The position numbers were made by a program, and so were the translations under genes. A stretch of 64,000 nucleotides of DNA from the NCBI GenBank assembly GCA_963691755.1, contig OY829366.1, positions 1,364,001-1,428,000 on the forward strand. Direction: 5' to 3'. The first letter of the stretch is position 1. Each line of letters starts with the position of its first letter. Under the pieces are notes generated by a model. The model saw only the letters and a program-made list of their open reading frames with translations. It ran no database searches and was not told the DNA's origin. The DNA comes from Dinoroseobacter sp013215265 (lineage in GTDB: Bacteria > Pseudomonadota > Alphaproteobacteria > Rhodobacterales > Rhodobacteraceae). Below are positions 26,794-35,868 of the stretch, piece after piece.

Positions 26794-27573
26794 TCAGTCC
26801 GCACGCAGGTCTGGCAGGGTGAAGTCCATGTAGCGGCGTTCTTCGGCTAGCGTTGCGGCATCCACCACGCCGGACTGTCCCGCGCCAACGGTCTGAATAG
26901 CTTCCAGCTCCCACATGCGCGTCATAGCAATGGCCAACTCGGCCGTAACGCGGGTGTTGTGATCGACAGCCTCCTTGAGCGTCTCCATATCCGGGATCAA
27001 TGAGACCAGCTGCTCAACCCGCTCGAGGGATTGCGCGGCCTCGTCATAACTGTTCTCAGCGGCCGCCGACATCACCGCCCCAGTGCCCGCTTGGCTTGCG
27101 ATGCGTTCAGCGCCTGGATTGCCGCTGCTGGCCATTTCGGAGAGGGTATCTTGGTCGAACCCGGCATCTTCGAGGGCCTGCGTCATGCGACCTTCCATCT
27201 GAGGGGCCGCGTTGCCGATGAGACCGCTGAAATCGCCGCTTTGGATTTGCCGGATGGTGCCAAGGAGATCGCCGAATTCCTGATCGAGAAGTCCGTCGAG
27301 ATCGCCACCCATTGCCATTTCGATGATATCCGTCGCTCCGGTCAGGGCGGCGTAAGTCTCGTTGAGCGTGTCGAGTTGCTGCTGCACCAGGTCGAGTTGT
27401 TCGAGAAGCGTGTCGAGTTGGTCGGTCTGGACCCCAAAATCCTCCAACATCTGCTGCAGCTGGCGAATTTCCTGCGCGATGTTGCGCGTGTCGACCGTCG
27501 GCACGCCTTGGGCAGACAGGGGTGAGGCAACCATCAAAGCGCAGGTGGCTACGGCAGAAAGAAAGCGGATCAT
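26794..27573 (-). CDS. virB5: Type IV secretion pilus-tip protein VirB5
   Basis: The 259-residue protein has a signal peptide (FLSAVATCALMVASPLSA), then a long helical region rich in Gln and Leu (IRQLQQMLEDFGVQTDQLDTLL) and a late amphipathic helix, the VirB5 layout. VirB5 sits at the pilus tip and is the most variable VirB protein. Its ATG overlaps the preceding transglycosylase stop by 4 bases. Confidence 0.8.
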   Translation of the reverse strand: MIRFLSAVATCALMVASPLSAQGVPTVDTRNIAQEIRQLQQMLEDFGVQTDQLDTLLEQLDLVQQQLDTLNETYAALTGATDIIEMAMGGDLDGLLDQEFGDLLGTIRQIQSGDFSGLIGNAAPQMEGRMTQALEDAGFDQDTLSEMASSGNPGAERIASQAGTGAVMSAAAENSYDEAAQSLERVEQLVSLIPDMETLKEAVDHNTRVTAELAIAMTRMWELEAIQTVGAGQSGVVDAATLAEERRYMDFTLPDLRAD

Positions 27574-28718
27574 CGGAGTGCCTCCAGATCGAATTGCATG
27601 AAGTCTTGTTCGCGCGCCTGCGCGGCCGCCATGGCCAGTTCTGCCGCGCTGAGCGGGCGGGTATGGGCGGCCTTGAGGCGCGTGCGGATGGCGATCAGGC
27701 GGGCGAGTTCGGCCCGCGCATAGGTGTTGAGCGACATGGCCGCGTGAATGTCGTCGGTTTCGCCAATACGCCTGATGATGTCCTGTACGCGCTGCGCAGC
27801 AGCTTGCACGGAGACCAAGGAGTAGTCGCCATAGACCCCTGCGCCGAAAGAGGTGAGGCTCATTGTGGAGTTGGCGAGCAAAACCGGATCAATGGTGCCA
27901 AGCGCGTCGACGCCGCCCACGCTGGCAAGGTAGAGATTGTAGCGCTCGGGGATCACCTGAACGTAGTGTTGGGTCTCAGTGAAGGGCGGCACGCCGCTGT
28001 AGCGCTGCACATTGCCCGGACCGGCATTGTAGGCGGCGAGCCCATGGATGATGTTGCCGTCAAACATGGCCAGCATCTGTGCCAGATAGCGCGCGCCGCC
28101 GTTGACCTGGATGTAGGGGTTTTCATAATAGGCCGGGTAAATCCCGAGATCCTGGGCCGTACCGGGCATAATCTGGGTCAGGCCGAATGCGCCGACAGGG
28201 GAACGCGCGCCGATGGAGAAGCGGCTTTCTTGCCAGATCAGCGCCTGCAACAGACAGCGCCACTGCTTGGGCGACAGGCCTGCAGCGCGCACACCGGACA
28301 TATGGTGCGTTTCTTGGGCGGCACGAATGATCAACTGTTCAATCGAACCGGAGGCATCGCCGAACATCTGGGCTGCGCCGGGGTTCGGATCGACCGAACT
28401 ATAGAGCGTGCCTGCGGCGCTTTCAGGTGTTGAACCAGCTTCTAGGTTTGCGACCAGTGTGCCGGAATTCCCGCTGACCAACGTCGTGGCACTCAAGATG
28501 TCTTCCAGTGCCTTGAGTTGTTCTTGCTCGAGCTCTTCAAGCTCTTCTTCTTTGGTCAGCCGATCCCGTTGCAGCGCTAGATCTTGTTCGCCCTGCTGCA
28601 ACACGCGCTCACGCTGCAGGAACATGCCCGCATCAAAGGTCGGCACGCCTTGGGCATAGGCCATTGGCGTGGCGAACCACATCAAGCCCGCAAAGATATG
28701 CAGGCGGTGCCTACTCAC
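27570..28718 (-). CDS. Second lytic transglycosylase of the virB operon
   Basis: A 382-residue protein with a signal peptide (FAGLMWFATPMAYA), a coiled-coil segment rich in Glu and Leu (EELEELEQEQLKALEDIL, about residues 60-80), and a lytic transglycosylase domain (WQESRFSIGARSPVGAFGLTQIMPG, catalytic Glu in WQES; AAYNAGPGNVQRY). The GTG at 28718 was chosen because it overlaps the lipoprotein stop and gives a clean signal peptide. It cuts peptidoglycan for channel assembly. It is in addition to virB1 upstream. The coiled coil may tie it to VirB5 or the lipoprotein. Confidence 0.8.
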   Translation of the reverse strand: MSRHRLHIFAGLMWFATPMAYAQGVPTFDAGMFLQRERVLQQGEQDLALQRDRLTKEEELEELEQEQLKALEDILSATTLVSGNSGTLVANLEAGSTPESAAGTLYSSVDPNPGAAQMFGDASGSIEQLIIRAAQETHHMSGVRAAGLSPKQWRCLLQALIWQESRFSIGARSPVGAFGLTQIMPGTAQDLGIYPAYYENPYIQVNGGARYLAQMLAMFDGNIIHGLAAYNAGPGNVQRYSGVPPFTETQHYVQVIPERYNLYLASVGGVDALGTIDPVLLANSTMSLTSFGAGVYGDYSLVSVQAAAQRVQDIIRRIGETDDIHAAMSLNTYARAELARLIAIRTRLKAAHTRPLSAAELAMAAAQAREQDFMQFDLEALR

Positions 28719-28869
28719 CGAGACCACCAATTGGCCCAAGCAGTTCAAAATTGCAGTTGCTGCGGCTGACCTCGGCAAAGGAGCTGAAGCATTCGGCTTC
28801 AGAGGGCCGGTATTCCGCGCAGGCTGTCAGGGTCAAAAGTGTGAGGGTCAGCACGCAAATTCTACGCAT
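28711..28869 (-). CDS. Small lipoprotein, VirB7-like by position
   Basis: A 52-residue product with a lipoprotein signal and lipobox (LTLTAC, Cys near 16) and two further Cys (AECFSSF and SNCNFELLG). VirB7 is a small outer-membrane lipoprotein that pairs with VirB9; an entry-exclusion protein is the alternative. The ATG at 28869 overlaps the virB4 stop, and its own stop overlaps the transglycosylase start. Confidence 0.7.
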   Translation of the reverse strand: MRRICVLTLTLLTLTACAEYRPSEAECFSSFAEVSRSNCNFELLGPIGGLGE

Positions 28870-31228
28870 CAATCTGTCTCCAAAAATCTGGGTTCTGGCG
28901 ATAATCCGCGCCGACCAGCGCTTCTCCTTTTTCCATGCCGCCAAGGATAATGAGGTAGGGTCCAAGGGCGCTCAGATCGGCATCGATCACGACCGAGCCT
29001 TGATCATCACGCACCAGCGCCAAACGGGAGTTGCTGCCGGTGCTGAGCAAAACACTGAGCTCTTTCTCCGAAAGGCCCAGCATGGTGTAATCGCTCGCCG
29101 AGGCACGAATGTTGGGGAGCAGGAGCTGCGTCGGCACAGCCTCGACAATCGTCTTGCCGGTGCGGGTTTTCTCAAGCTGGCTTGCGTATTGGGTCATCAT
29201 CACGACAACCGCGTTTTGTTTGCGTGCCGTAACCAGCCAGTTGCTGAGCCGGTCGGCAAAATACGGGTTGTCGAGTGCCTTCCAGGCTTCATCGATGATG
29301 ATCAACGTCGGCTTGCGATCCTCGATCACGCGCTCCACCCGACGAAACAGGTAGGACAGGACCGCCATGCGTTCCTTCTCGCTTTCACTGTCGAGAATGC
29401 CGGTAAGGTCGAACCCCACGACATCACCGTCGAGCGAGAAGGTATCCTCGGTGCTTTGCCCAAAAATCCAGCCATAGCGACCATCAGCGGTCCATTCCTG
29501 AATCCGCTCAAACAGATCCCCTTCGTCCGCCCCTGCTACAAAGAGCGAGGCCAGATCCTGCCAGTTGCGAAGGGCGGCATCGCTCGCCCCGGCGTTTTGG
29601 CGCACCACTTCTTGGATGCGGTTGATCTGAACCGGGCTCAGTGGCTTGTCGGCACGATGCAGCAGCATGGCCAGCCAATCGGAGAGCCAGGCTTGCCCGC
29701 GCCCGTCGATTTCTGTGCGGAGCGGGTTCAGACCGGTGGCTTCGCCCGCCTTGATGGCGCTGTAACGCCCGCCATTGGCGCGCACCGCCATTTCCATGCC
29801 CGCGCGATAGTCGAACACGAATACGCGCGCATCACAGCGGCGGGCTTGGGTCATGAGGAAGGCTGATAACACCGACTTGCCTGACCCAGGACGACCGAGG
29901 ATCAAAGTGTGCCCGCCTGTCGGTTCTTTGTCCGGTTGACCGGTCTCGTGGTAGTTGAACAGGAAGCTCGAGCGTTCAGGCGTCGGGAAGAGGGTGATCG
30001 GCTTGCCCCAAGGTACTTTGTGTCCGGGTTTGCCAAGTTGACCACGATGAAGCGCTGCGAGGTCGGCAAAGTTCGTGTTCGTGATGGCGGCTTTGCGGCT
30101 GCGCATCTGCCCATTGCCCGGATGCTGCGCGAAGTAATGGGTCCGCGCCGCAAAGCTCTCATTCACCAGATTGACGCCTTCACTGGCCGCGATGTTGCGT
30201 ACTTCGGCAGCGATGGCTTCCAGCTTTTCCTCAGTCTCGGCGAAAACCGTCACCGTCATGTGATGATCGCCAAAGCTGAGGCGCTTCGACTCCAGATCGT
30301 CCAGTGCGTCGACCAGTTCTTCAGCAAGAGAAATCGCGCCATCATCACTGGCCTTCATCAAGCGCTGTTGCCGTTTGATCCGGCTAGCCATGATGTTGCT
30401 GTTGATCGGCGTGAAGGAGTGCGTGACGACCATGTCGACGGGCAGGTTCAGCTCATCGAACATGGTGCAGCTGGTTTTGGCCGGGTAGGTCTTGATCGCA
30501 AAGCTCGTACCAAACCGCTTGCCCGCCGTTCCATCGTCGAGCATAAAGCCTCGCCCCTGAAACGTGACGCGGGTGTTGGCCACATCCTCGGCAATGACGC
30601 CAAATCGCGATTTCGCGAAGAGCGGTCGTTCCTGGCCGATGTTGAGCGCGCCGAGGAAACCCAGCAGTTCGCCGCATTCAGCCCCAAGAAGACGCGGGTT
30701 CATTTCCGCAAAAGACGACAGCAGAAACCCAACGACCTCCTCGAGCTTGCGCAGCTGCTTGGCCGTCTGATCTCTCATCTGTGCGATTGAGTCTGAACGT
30801 TTTAGGCGCAGCCGCACGCCGAGGGGAGGACGTTTCAGCACTGTGAGCGTGAGCGTCTTGTCCCGCAGACCCGCCCGCGCCATCGCCGTTTGCCAGCGGG
30901 TATCCAGCGCTTGGGCAAACCCTTCCTCGCGAACCGGTGGCAAAGCGGTCTCGATCGCTTTTGAAACCTTGTGAACGTAGAAACTGTACTCTGGCCCGAT
31001 CTGCGCGATGATCGCTGCGAAAAGCGCGCGGATCTTCTCCAAATGCGCGTCATCGCAGGTCATGCTGTTGACGCCGTCAAGGCGGATGCACTGGAACAGA
31101 GCATTGCCGCGCGTGCGGATCGTCACATCATTCACCAGGCTGACATAGGGCAGCATGCTGGCCATCGGCCGCTCTTTGTGCGCCCAGTCCGGCAGTACGG
31201 CAAGATCATCCGAAGGGTCATGGAGCAT
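28862..31228 (-). CDS. virB4: Type IV secretion ATPase VirB4
   Basis: VirB4 powers pilus assembly and transfer. The 788-residue protein has the CagE/TrbE N-terminal domain and a C-terminal motor with Walker A GRPGSGKS near residue 442 and Walker B PTLIIIDEAWKALD near residue 640. It overlaps virB3 by 11 bases and the lipoprotein gene by 8. Confidence 0.94.
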   Translation of the reverse strand: MLHDPSDDLAVLPDWAHKERPMASMLPYVSLVNDVTIRTRGNALFQCIRLDGVNSMTCDDAHLEKIRALFAAIIAQIGPEYSFYVHKVSKAIETALPPVREEGFAQALDTRWQTAMARAGLRDKTLTLTVLKRPPLGVRLRLKRSDSIAQMRDQTAKQLRKLEEVVGFLLSSFAEMNPRLLGAECGELLGFLGALNIGQERPLFAKSRFGVIAEDVANTRVTFQGRGFMLDDGTAGKRFGTSFAIKTYPAKTSCTMFDELNLPVDMVVTHSFTPINSNIMASRIKRQQRLMKASDDGAISLAEELVDALDDLESKRLSFGDHHMTVTVFAETEEKLEAIAAEVRNIAASEGVNLVNESFAARTHYFAQHPGNGQMRSRKAAITNTNFADLAALHRGQLGKPGHKVPWGKPITLFPTPERSSFLFNYHETGQPDKEPTGGHTLILGRPGSGKSVLSAFLMTQARRCDARVFVFDYRAGMEMAVRANGGRYSAIKAGEATGLNPLRTEIDGRGQAWLSDWLAMLLHRADKPLSPVQINRIQEVVRQNAGASDAALRNWQDLASLFVAGADEGDLFERIQEWTADGRYGWIFGQSTEDTFSLDGDVVGFDLTGILDSESEKERMAVLSYLFRRVERVIEDRKPTLIIIDEAWKALDNPYFADRLSNWLVTARKQNAVVVMMTQYASQLEKTRTGKTIVEAVPTQLLLPNIRASASDYTMLGLSEKELSVLLSTGSNSRLALVRDDQGSVVIDADLSALGPYLIILGGMEKGEALVGADYRQNPDFWRQIDA

Positions 31229-31496
31229 AGCTGTCCCCCGAATGGATCTTGCGGTTCGGGGTTGGCGGCGTTTCCTGCAAGGCGGTGACCATCACTTCGA
31301 GAAAGGCCGGGTCCCAGTCAGCGGCTTTCCACAGCGCAGGATAGGCGAGAGCGGCGATGATGATCACCGGCCAGCTCTGGACCCACAAAAACAACAATAC
31401 AAACCCGAAGAGCCAAACCATTGCATACATGATCGGTAAGCCGATGAGCTTTGGCGGCCGGATCAGGCCCAGAAAGAGGCGGGTTTGCGTTGCCAT
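31218..31496 (-). CDS. virB3: Type IV secretion protein VirB3
   Basis: A 92-residue membrane protein with GLIRPPKLIGLP and two adjacent hydrophobic stretches (MVWLFGFVLLFLWV, PVIIIAALAYPALW), the pattern of VirB3. It lies 7 bases after virB2 and overlaps virB4. Confidence 0.9.
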   Translation of the reverse strand: MATQTRLFLGLIRPPKLIGLPIMYAMVWLFGFVLLFLWVQSWPVIIIAALAYPALWKAADWDPAFLEVMVTALQETPPTPNRKIHSGDSYAP

Positions 31497-31503
31497 GCCT
31501 GAT

Positions 31504-31794
31504 TTACGCGCCCCAGATGGCGGTCACGATGGTTGGCGCGGCCGCGATGCCTGCAATGGCGACCAGCACCCAGAGGGCTTGACGGAAATCGAGAATGCCG
31601 AACAGCCAAGAGAGGAACACGCCAATTAAGGCCAAGGTGCCGATGACAATGCCCAAGGGGCCGGTGATCGTGTCGACAATGCCCTGCAAAAGGTTTTGGA
31701 CCGGCGAAAGGTCAATGCTCTGCGCAAGCGCGGGGTTGGCAATCATCAAACTGACCAGAGCCAGCGACAGGATCGTGCGGAATTGTGTTTGCAT
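31504..31794 (-). CDS. virB2: Type IV secretion pilin VirB2
   Basis: A 96-residue major pilin candidate: signal peptide (LALVSLMIANPALA), short periplasmic part and two hydrophobic helices (IVIGTLALIGVFLSWLFG, WVLVAIAGIAAAPTIVTAI). Size and pattern fit VirB2. Its ATG overlaps the virB1 stop by one base. Confidence 0.9.
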   Translation of the reverse strand: MQTQFRTILSLALVSLMIANPALAQSIDLSPVQNLLQGIVDTITGPLGIVIGTLALIGVFLSWLFGILDFRQALWVLVAIAGIAAAPTIVTAIWGA

Positions 31795-32507
31795 CAGGAG
31801 GCTCCAGTCAGTCGGTCACGCATGGCCATGACGCGGCGCACGTGATTTTGGGTTTCTCGGTAGGGAGGGATGCCGCCATAGCGCGCGACCGCATCGGGCC
31901 CCGCGTTGTAGGCGGCGAGTGCGAGTTCGGGCGTGCCGAACTGCGCCAACATCATCAGAAGGTAACGGGCGGAGCCATCGAGGTTGGCCTGCCAGTCATG
32001 CGGATCCACACCAAGCTGTGCGGCCGTCGCGGGCATCAACTGTCCAAGGCCGATCGCGCCTGCGGAACTGCGCGCATTAGGGCGATAGGCGCTTTCGATC
32101 TCGATATTTGCTTGGAACAGCGCCTGCCATTCGGAAACGGAGAGGCCAGCACGGCGCAGCGCGGGGTGCCCGCCATAACGATGCGCCGTGCTTTCAATGG
32201 CTGACAGGACTTCGGGGCGGGGAACGGCGCGGGCGGGTGCAGGAGGCGGAGCTTCAGGCTCAGGCGCTGCAAAAACGATCAGCTCTGGCGGGTTTTCACC
32301 AATCCCGTCGACATAGCTTTGCGCAAAACCTGATTGGGGGGATTTGGTCTCCAGCTGGCCATCGGCTCGCATGGAAAGCACGAAGCCTTCGGAATAGGCC
32401 GGGGCAGCTAGGAATGCTGCGAAGATGGCAAGTGGCTTAGCCCGCGTCGTCCAACTTGTGAGAGGCGATCTTGCCTTCGAACATGGGGATCGAGACGATC
32501 GAAACAC
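31794..32507 (-). CDS. virB1: Lytic transglycosylase VirB1
   Basis: The product has a hydrophobic N-terminal export signal (LAIFAAFLAAPAYS), a Pro-rich linker (PEPEAPPPAPARAVP) and a transglycosylase domain (EIESAYRPNARSSAGAIGLGQLMP, AAYNAGPDAVARYGG). The start is uncertain: the only usual start codon close above the signal peptide is a GTG at 32507, inside the upstream gene, giving 237 residues. The frame is open up to 32738 but that part is the shadow of the upstream gene. Confidence 0.78.
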   Translation of the reverse strand: MFRSSRSPCSKARSPLTSWTTRAKPLAIFAAFLAAPAYSEGFVLSMRADGQLETKSPQSGFAQSYVDGIGENPPELIVFAAPEPEAPPPAPARAVPRPEVLSAIESTAHRYGGHPALRRAGLSVSEWQALFQANIEIESAYRPNARSSAGAIGLGQLMPATAAQLGVDPHDWQANLDGSARYLLMMLAQFGTPELALAAYNAGPDAVARYGGIPPYRETQNHVRRVMAMRDRLTGAS

Positions 32508-32763
32508 CAAGCCCGGCGAGGAAGCTGGATAAGCCGTTGATTGTCTTGAACTCTCGGGCCGCCATGTTGTTACGCGCGGTGACCAGCAGGCGACGCGTCT
32601 CGCCATCTGGCGAGACGCAATGCACGGTCCAAACTCCGGACCACTGAGCACCTGTACGTTTGGGCGTAACCCGGCACACAACATCCGCCGAATGACCCTC
32701 GGCAAGTAGTGTGCGCAGCCCGTCTTCACTGACAACATTAGGGGCGTCTTGCATCAAATTCAT
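32437..32763 (-). CDS. Unknown protein, first gene of the virB operon
   Basis: A 108-residue soluble protein starting MNLMQDAPNVVSEDG, with a beta-rich middle (WSGVWTVHCVSPDGETRRLLVTARNN) and a later GLSSFLAGLGVSIVSIPMFEG. Not recognised. The ATG at 32763 is preceded by AAGG. It overlaps virB1 and sits just below the operon promoter, so a regulatory or early-assembly role is possible. Confidence 0.65.
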   Translation of the reverse strand: MNLMQDAPNVVSEDGLRTLLAEGHSADVVCRVTPKRTGAQWSGVWTVHCVSPDGETRRLLVTARNNMAAREFKTINGLSSFLAGLGVSIVSIPMFEGKIASHKLDDAG

Positions 32764-32826
32764 AGGATCGAGCCTTGCAGAATTGTGCATTGGCCCGGCA
32801 GTCCCTCATGGACTACAGAACCGATA

Positions 32827-32859
32827 CAATATTATAACTTTGCAATCAATAGGTGCAAG
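32827..32859 (-). promoter_or_regulatory. Probable virB operon promoter with the CAATATTATAA element
   Basis: On the minus strand TTGCAC (32858..32853) and TATAAT (32836..32831) are 16 bases apart, ahead of the gene at 32763. The overlapping + strand sequence CAATATTATAA with AATCAAT shortly after (32827..32850) is also present in the oriT-like region (12988..13010). Confidence 0.5.
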
Positions 32860-32956
32860 TTGTGTTATTGCGCCCTTCATGCGTTGAAACAAATTTACTG
32901 CAACGGAGTGGCTGAGCCAAGATAATATGGCGCTTTTGAAATAAACATGGGCGGTT

Positions 32957-33208
32957 ATGGTCTTTCTGAGCTGGGGTTCTGCCGCGATCGCAGGCAGTTG
33001 CCTGCCGCCTGCACCGCCTTGGATGCCAACCAATGCCGAAGACGTGCGGGCATATGCTGACCTGTTGAGGCGCGATGCGGAGACTTATTTTACCGATGTC
33101 GAGCGGTACTTCCGTTGCCTAGATCAGCAGAGGCGAGAGGTCTTCGAGCAGGCGAAGGAGTTCACCGAAAGCTACGCCCGAATTGCTGGGACTTTGGAAG
33201 CAGAATAA
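32957..33208 (+). CDS. Unknown small exported protein
   Basis: An 83-residue product with a short hydrophobic N-terminus ending in AIAG, then CLPPAPPWMP and a charged helix (ADLLRRDAETYFTDVERYFRCLDQQRR). This looks like a periplasmic helical protein. It is divergent from the virB operon with a shared upstream region. I do not recognise it. Confidence 0.55.
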   Translation: MVFLSWGSAAIAGSCLPPAPPWMPTNAEDVRAYADLLRRDAETYFTDVERYFRCLDQQRREVFEQAKEFTESYARIAGTLEAE

Positions 33209-33232
33209 GGCGCTACATAGGCCAAGTGGTTG

Positions 33233-34519
33233 CTAGTCAGCTGCCTGCGAAGCCAAAAAATACTGGAGCTTTAGAGCCTTTGGGGAAATCTCATAGACAG
33301 CCTCTTCCGGTCCATCCTGATCCAAACTTGAAGTGATTAAGCCGAAGTTTGAAAACTTATCGAGTACTTCCAAAAACGCGCCTTTGTCATCAACGCCAGC
33401 CTCGGCATGATCGCCAGGGACGAAAATTTCAAGCTGGCATACTTTATCAAAAATTTCTGCGTCTCCGCTGCTGAAGTATACAAACACCTCGTCATAGTTT
33501 GCCTCAAGCTCGTCGGTCATCCACCTTTCAAAAGCATCAGAGGGCACCTCTCCTAGATCTTCCATTTGGTCAAAAGCCCAGGTGCAAAAAGCGCTAGCTT
33601 CGTCGAGTGAAAAGCGCGTGTTGCCGTTAAACATATCAAAGAGCGTTATGAAATTGTCGCGAGTTAAAGGAAGTTGCGCATCTTGCGACTTTCTGAAGGC
33701 GCTTATCCTCTTGTCGTAAACATCTCCGCCAACTTCTTCACGCAGCTCCTTTATGTTCAGGGGCTTTTGCAGCCAACCCACCAATCTTGGCGACGACGCA
33801 ACTCCTCTTACGACCCCTGATCAGCCACACAAGACCCACTTTAGGCCTGTAATGGAGAAAGCAGTATCACGTAGCGCTTCGATGACCTCTTTGGCGGCTT
33901 TGGATGAGTGAAGAAGCTCTAGGTTGTCAATGACACAGACCAATGCTCCTGCTTCACTAGTCGGGAACAAGAGCCGCAACCAACCTTCAACCGCAGCTCT
34001 AAAGCCAACCTTCTCCCATCCCTTTCCAGTGTTTGGAGCAGCATTCACTCCGCCGCCATGGCCAAGAATTGATGCTGTGTAGCTACGTATTATTGGTGAG
34101 GTAATATAAGACTGAATTCCTTTCTCTATCGGAGCCTTCACGTATCCTGGAGGGGCTCGTAATATTTCCTCTTGTTCGATCAAGGTCAGAGAAACTTGAA
34201 GATACAATTCGTCGAGGAAATCCTCAGTACTTTTGTCTTGCCCAATTTGGAACGAGCAGCGGCATGGTATGAACATTGGCTCATCTTTATTTGCTTTCGA
34301 ATGCGAAAAAGTTCGGTGAAGAGCAATGTTCAAAATACTTGTCTTGCCGACTCCATTTGCTCCTTCGAGCGTAGGAATGTTGTCAGTTTCTTGGATTCGT
34401 CGGATAAGTTTGCCTACCTCTTGCTCACGATCCACCATGAGCATCTCACCGGCGGCATCCGGTGGTAATGCTTTGTTACTAAATGGATCTGACCTGAAAC
34501 CGTGCGAGCGGTATGACAT
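33233..34519 (-). pseudogene. AAA ATPase interrupted by an in-frame TGA
   Basis: Residues 1-232 (34519..33824) hold a Walker A motif LEGANGVGKTSI near residue 52 and a Walker B-like VCVIDNLELL. The frame then meets TGA at 33823..33821, right after KWVLCG. It goes on without shift as SGVVRGVASSPRLVGWLQKP and a further 183 residues to 33233. The text across the stop reads as one conserved ATPase segment, so a single base change broke a gene of about 428 residues. Function unknown. A truncated but active protein or stop readthrough cannot be ruled out. Confidence 0.72.
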
Positions 34520-34652
34520 TTGGCACCTAACTGCTTCAAAAATGTCTGTGCATTATGGATCAAAATTTTCACTATTCCAATGGCTTGCGCTCAAAGTAGA
34601 GGGTTGGGAATCTTCAGCGCTGCTTGACAGTGCATCGTAACTCTGTGTGCAG

Positions 34653-34853
34653 TTAGCCGCCTTTCGTGCCTAAGTCTGTTCCCTGATGCGCTGCTTGACG
34701 GCTAGACATATTAGCATTCTCACCCTGAAAAAGCGCTGCCTGGGTCTCGCCGTTGTCCCACCGGTACAGCAGGCCGATTTCTTCGCCAGTCTTGATGCAT
34801 GAAATCCGGCCGATGGCTACGGCCGTTGCGCGAACACTCTCAAGTTTGGGCAA
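34653..34853 (-). CDS. Small protein downstream of an XRE regulator
   Basis: A 66-residue product from a TTG start 2 bases after the XRE gene, with GAGGGG 7 bases upstream. It has a strand-rich middle (AIGRISCIKTGEEIGLLYRWDNGETQAALFQ). Not recognised. The tight spacing suggests an operon with the regulator; a toxin-antitoxin-like pair is possible but unsupported. Confidence 0.5.
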   Translation of the reverse strand: MPKLESVRATAVAIGRISCIKTGEEIGLLYRWDNGETQAALFQGENANMSSRQAAHQGTDLGTKGG

Positions 34854-34855
34854 AA

Positions 34856-35068
34856 CTAGCCCCTCTCGTTAAACAATTCCTTGGGATCGATTTCGAGAGC
34901 AAGTGCGATCCGCTCCAGAACATCGATTGATGCTGAATTTTTGGCGAGTTCAATCTCGCTGATATAGCTGCGATCTACATCCGCAGCCAAAGCTAGCTGT
35001 TCTTGGCTCAATCCTCTGGAACTTCTTAGATTCCGGACATTTAACCCTACTCGTTCCCGTAATTTCAT
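34856..35068 (-). CDS. XRE-family transcription regulator
   Basis: The 70-residue protein is a single HTH_3 domain: VRNLRSSRGLSQEQLALAADVDRSYISEIE (residues 11-40) with the recognition helix in RSYISEIE, then the usual ALALEIDPKELF. It probably represses its own promoter and perhaps nearby cargo genes. Confidence 0.85.
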   Translation of the reverse strand: MKLRERVGLNVRNLRSSRGLSQEQLALAADVDRSYISEIELAKNSASIDVLERIALALEIDPKELFNERG

Positions 35069-35226
35069 GGCCTCTATTCGGCCAGATCACAAGAACCGCT
35101 CTACGGAATATATTCCACAAAACGCGCGCGAGCATCACAAACACTATGCTCGCATATGGTGTGGAGGTTGAGGTTGGAGCTAATGTATCAATAATGCAGT
35201 AATGTAGTCAGAAGGCATTTATTGAT

Positions 35227-35868
35227 ATGTGGTGCAGACTTATCAGAAATTGGAGCGCCGGAGCTGTCGTGGCTCTGCTTTCAACCGTGGCTCCGCAGGC
35301 GGCAAAGGCGTATCAGGTCGATTGCGCCATTCTGCTTTGCCTGGCCGGTGGGTGGCCCGCGTCAGCAGAATGTGCCCATGCCCGCGCCGTGTTTATCCGT
35401 CGGATCACGCCCTGGCCGATTGAGCCGCCTTTGCAAATCTGGCGCTGCCCTATGGGTGTTTCTGAGCGCGCGCCGTTGCAAAGTATGGCCCCTAAAGTCT
35501 GGGAGGCCAGCAACCAGATTGGTCAGATACTCGGCCAAGTCATTCTAGCTCAGGTGGTTGAAAGCGGTGCCGACATCGACATCAGTGGTCTGGAATTCGA
35601 TTTCGTGCGCTCGATCCGTGTCTGGGATGTTCGACACTACAGTCATCGCGAACGTGGTCGCGACGATGATTGTTCTGAGGGCTACAACATGCGCCTCGGG
35701 ACCTATGGCACGCAGGGCGAATTCGGCTGGCAACGCACGACTCCAGCGGCCGCCCCGCAGTGGGTTCTGCCGTCACGGCGCTGTTCGTCATCAAATTGGC
35801 GGCGTGGCGTCGGCGTCGAATGGGAAGATCACGAAGGCAATCACGGATATGAGTGGGTGGCCTACTAA
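35227..35868 (+). CDS. Unknown exported protein
   Basis: A 213-residue product with a signal peptide (WSAGAVVALLSTVAPQAAKA), several Cys (VDCAILLCLAGGWPASAEC) and a C-terminal part rich in Trp and Arg. Not recognised; likely periplasmic. It converges on the helicase gene with a 4-base overlap. Found beside conjugation genes, so it may be a transfer accessory factor. Confidence 0.6.
   Translation: MWCRLIRNWSAGAVVALLSTVAPQAAKAYQVDCAILLCLAGGWPASAECAHARAVFIRRITPWPIEPPLQIWRCPMGVSERAPLQSMAPKVWEASNQIGQILGQVILAQVVESGADIDISGLEFDFVRSIRVWDVRHYSHRERGRDDDCSEGYNMRLGTYGTQGEFGWQRTTPAAAPQWVLPSRRCSSSNWRRGVGVEWEDHEGNHGYEWVAY

Noticed and set aside
32508..32738. Long N-terminal extension of virB1
   Set aside because: It is the out-of-frame shadow of the gene at 32437..32763 and has the Arg/Ser/Pro-rich look of one.
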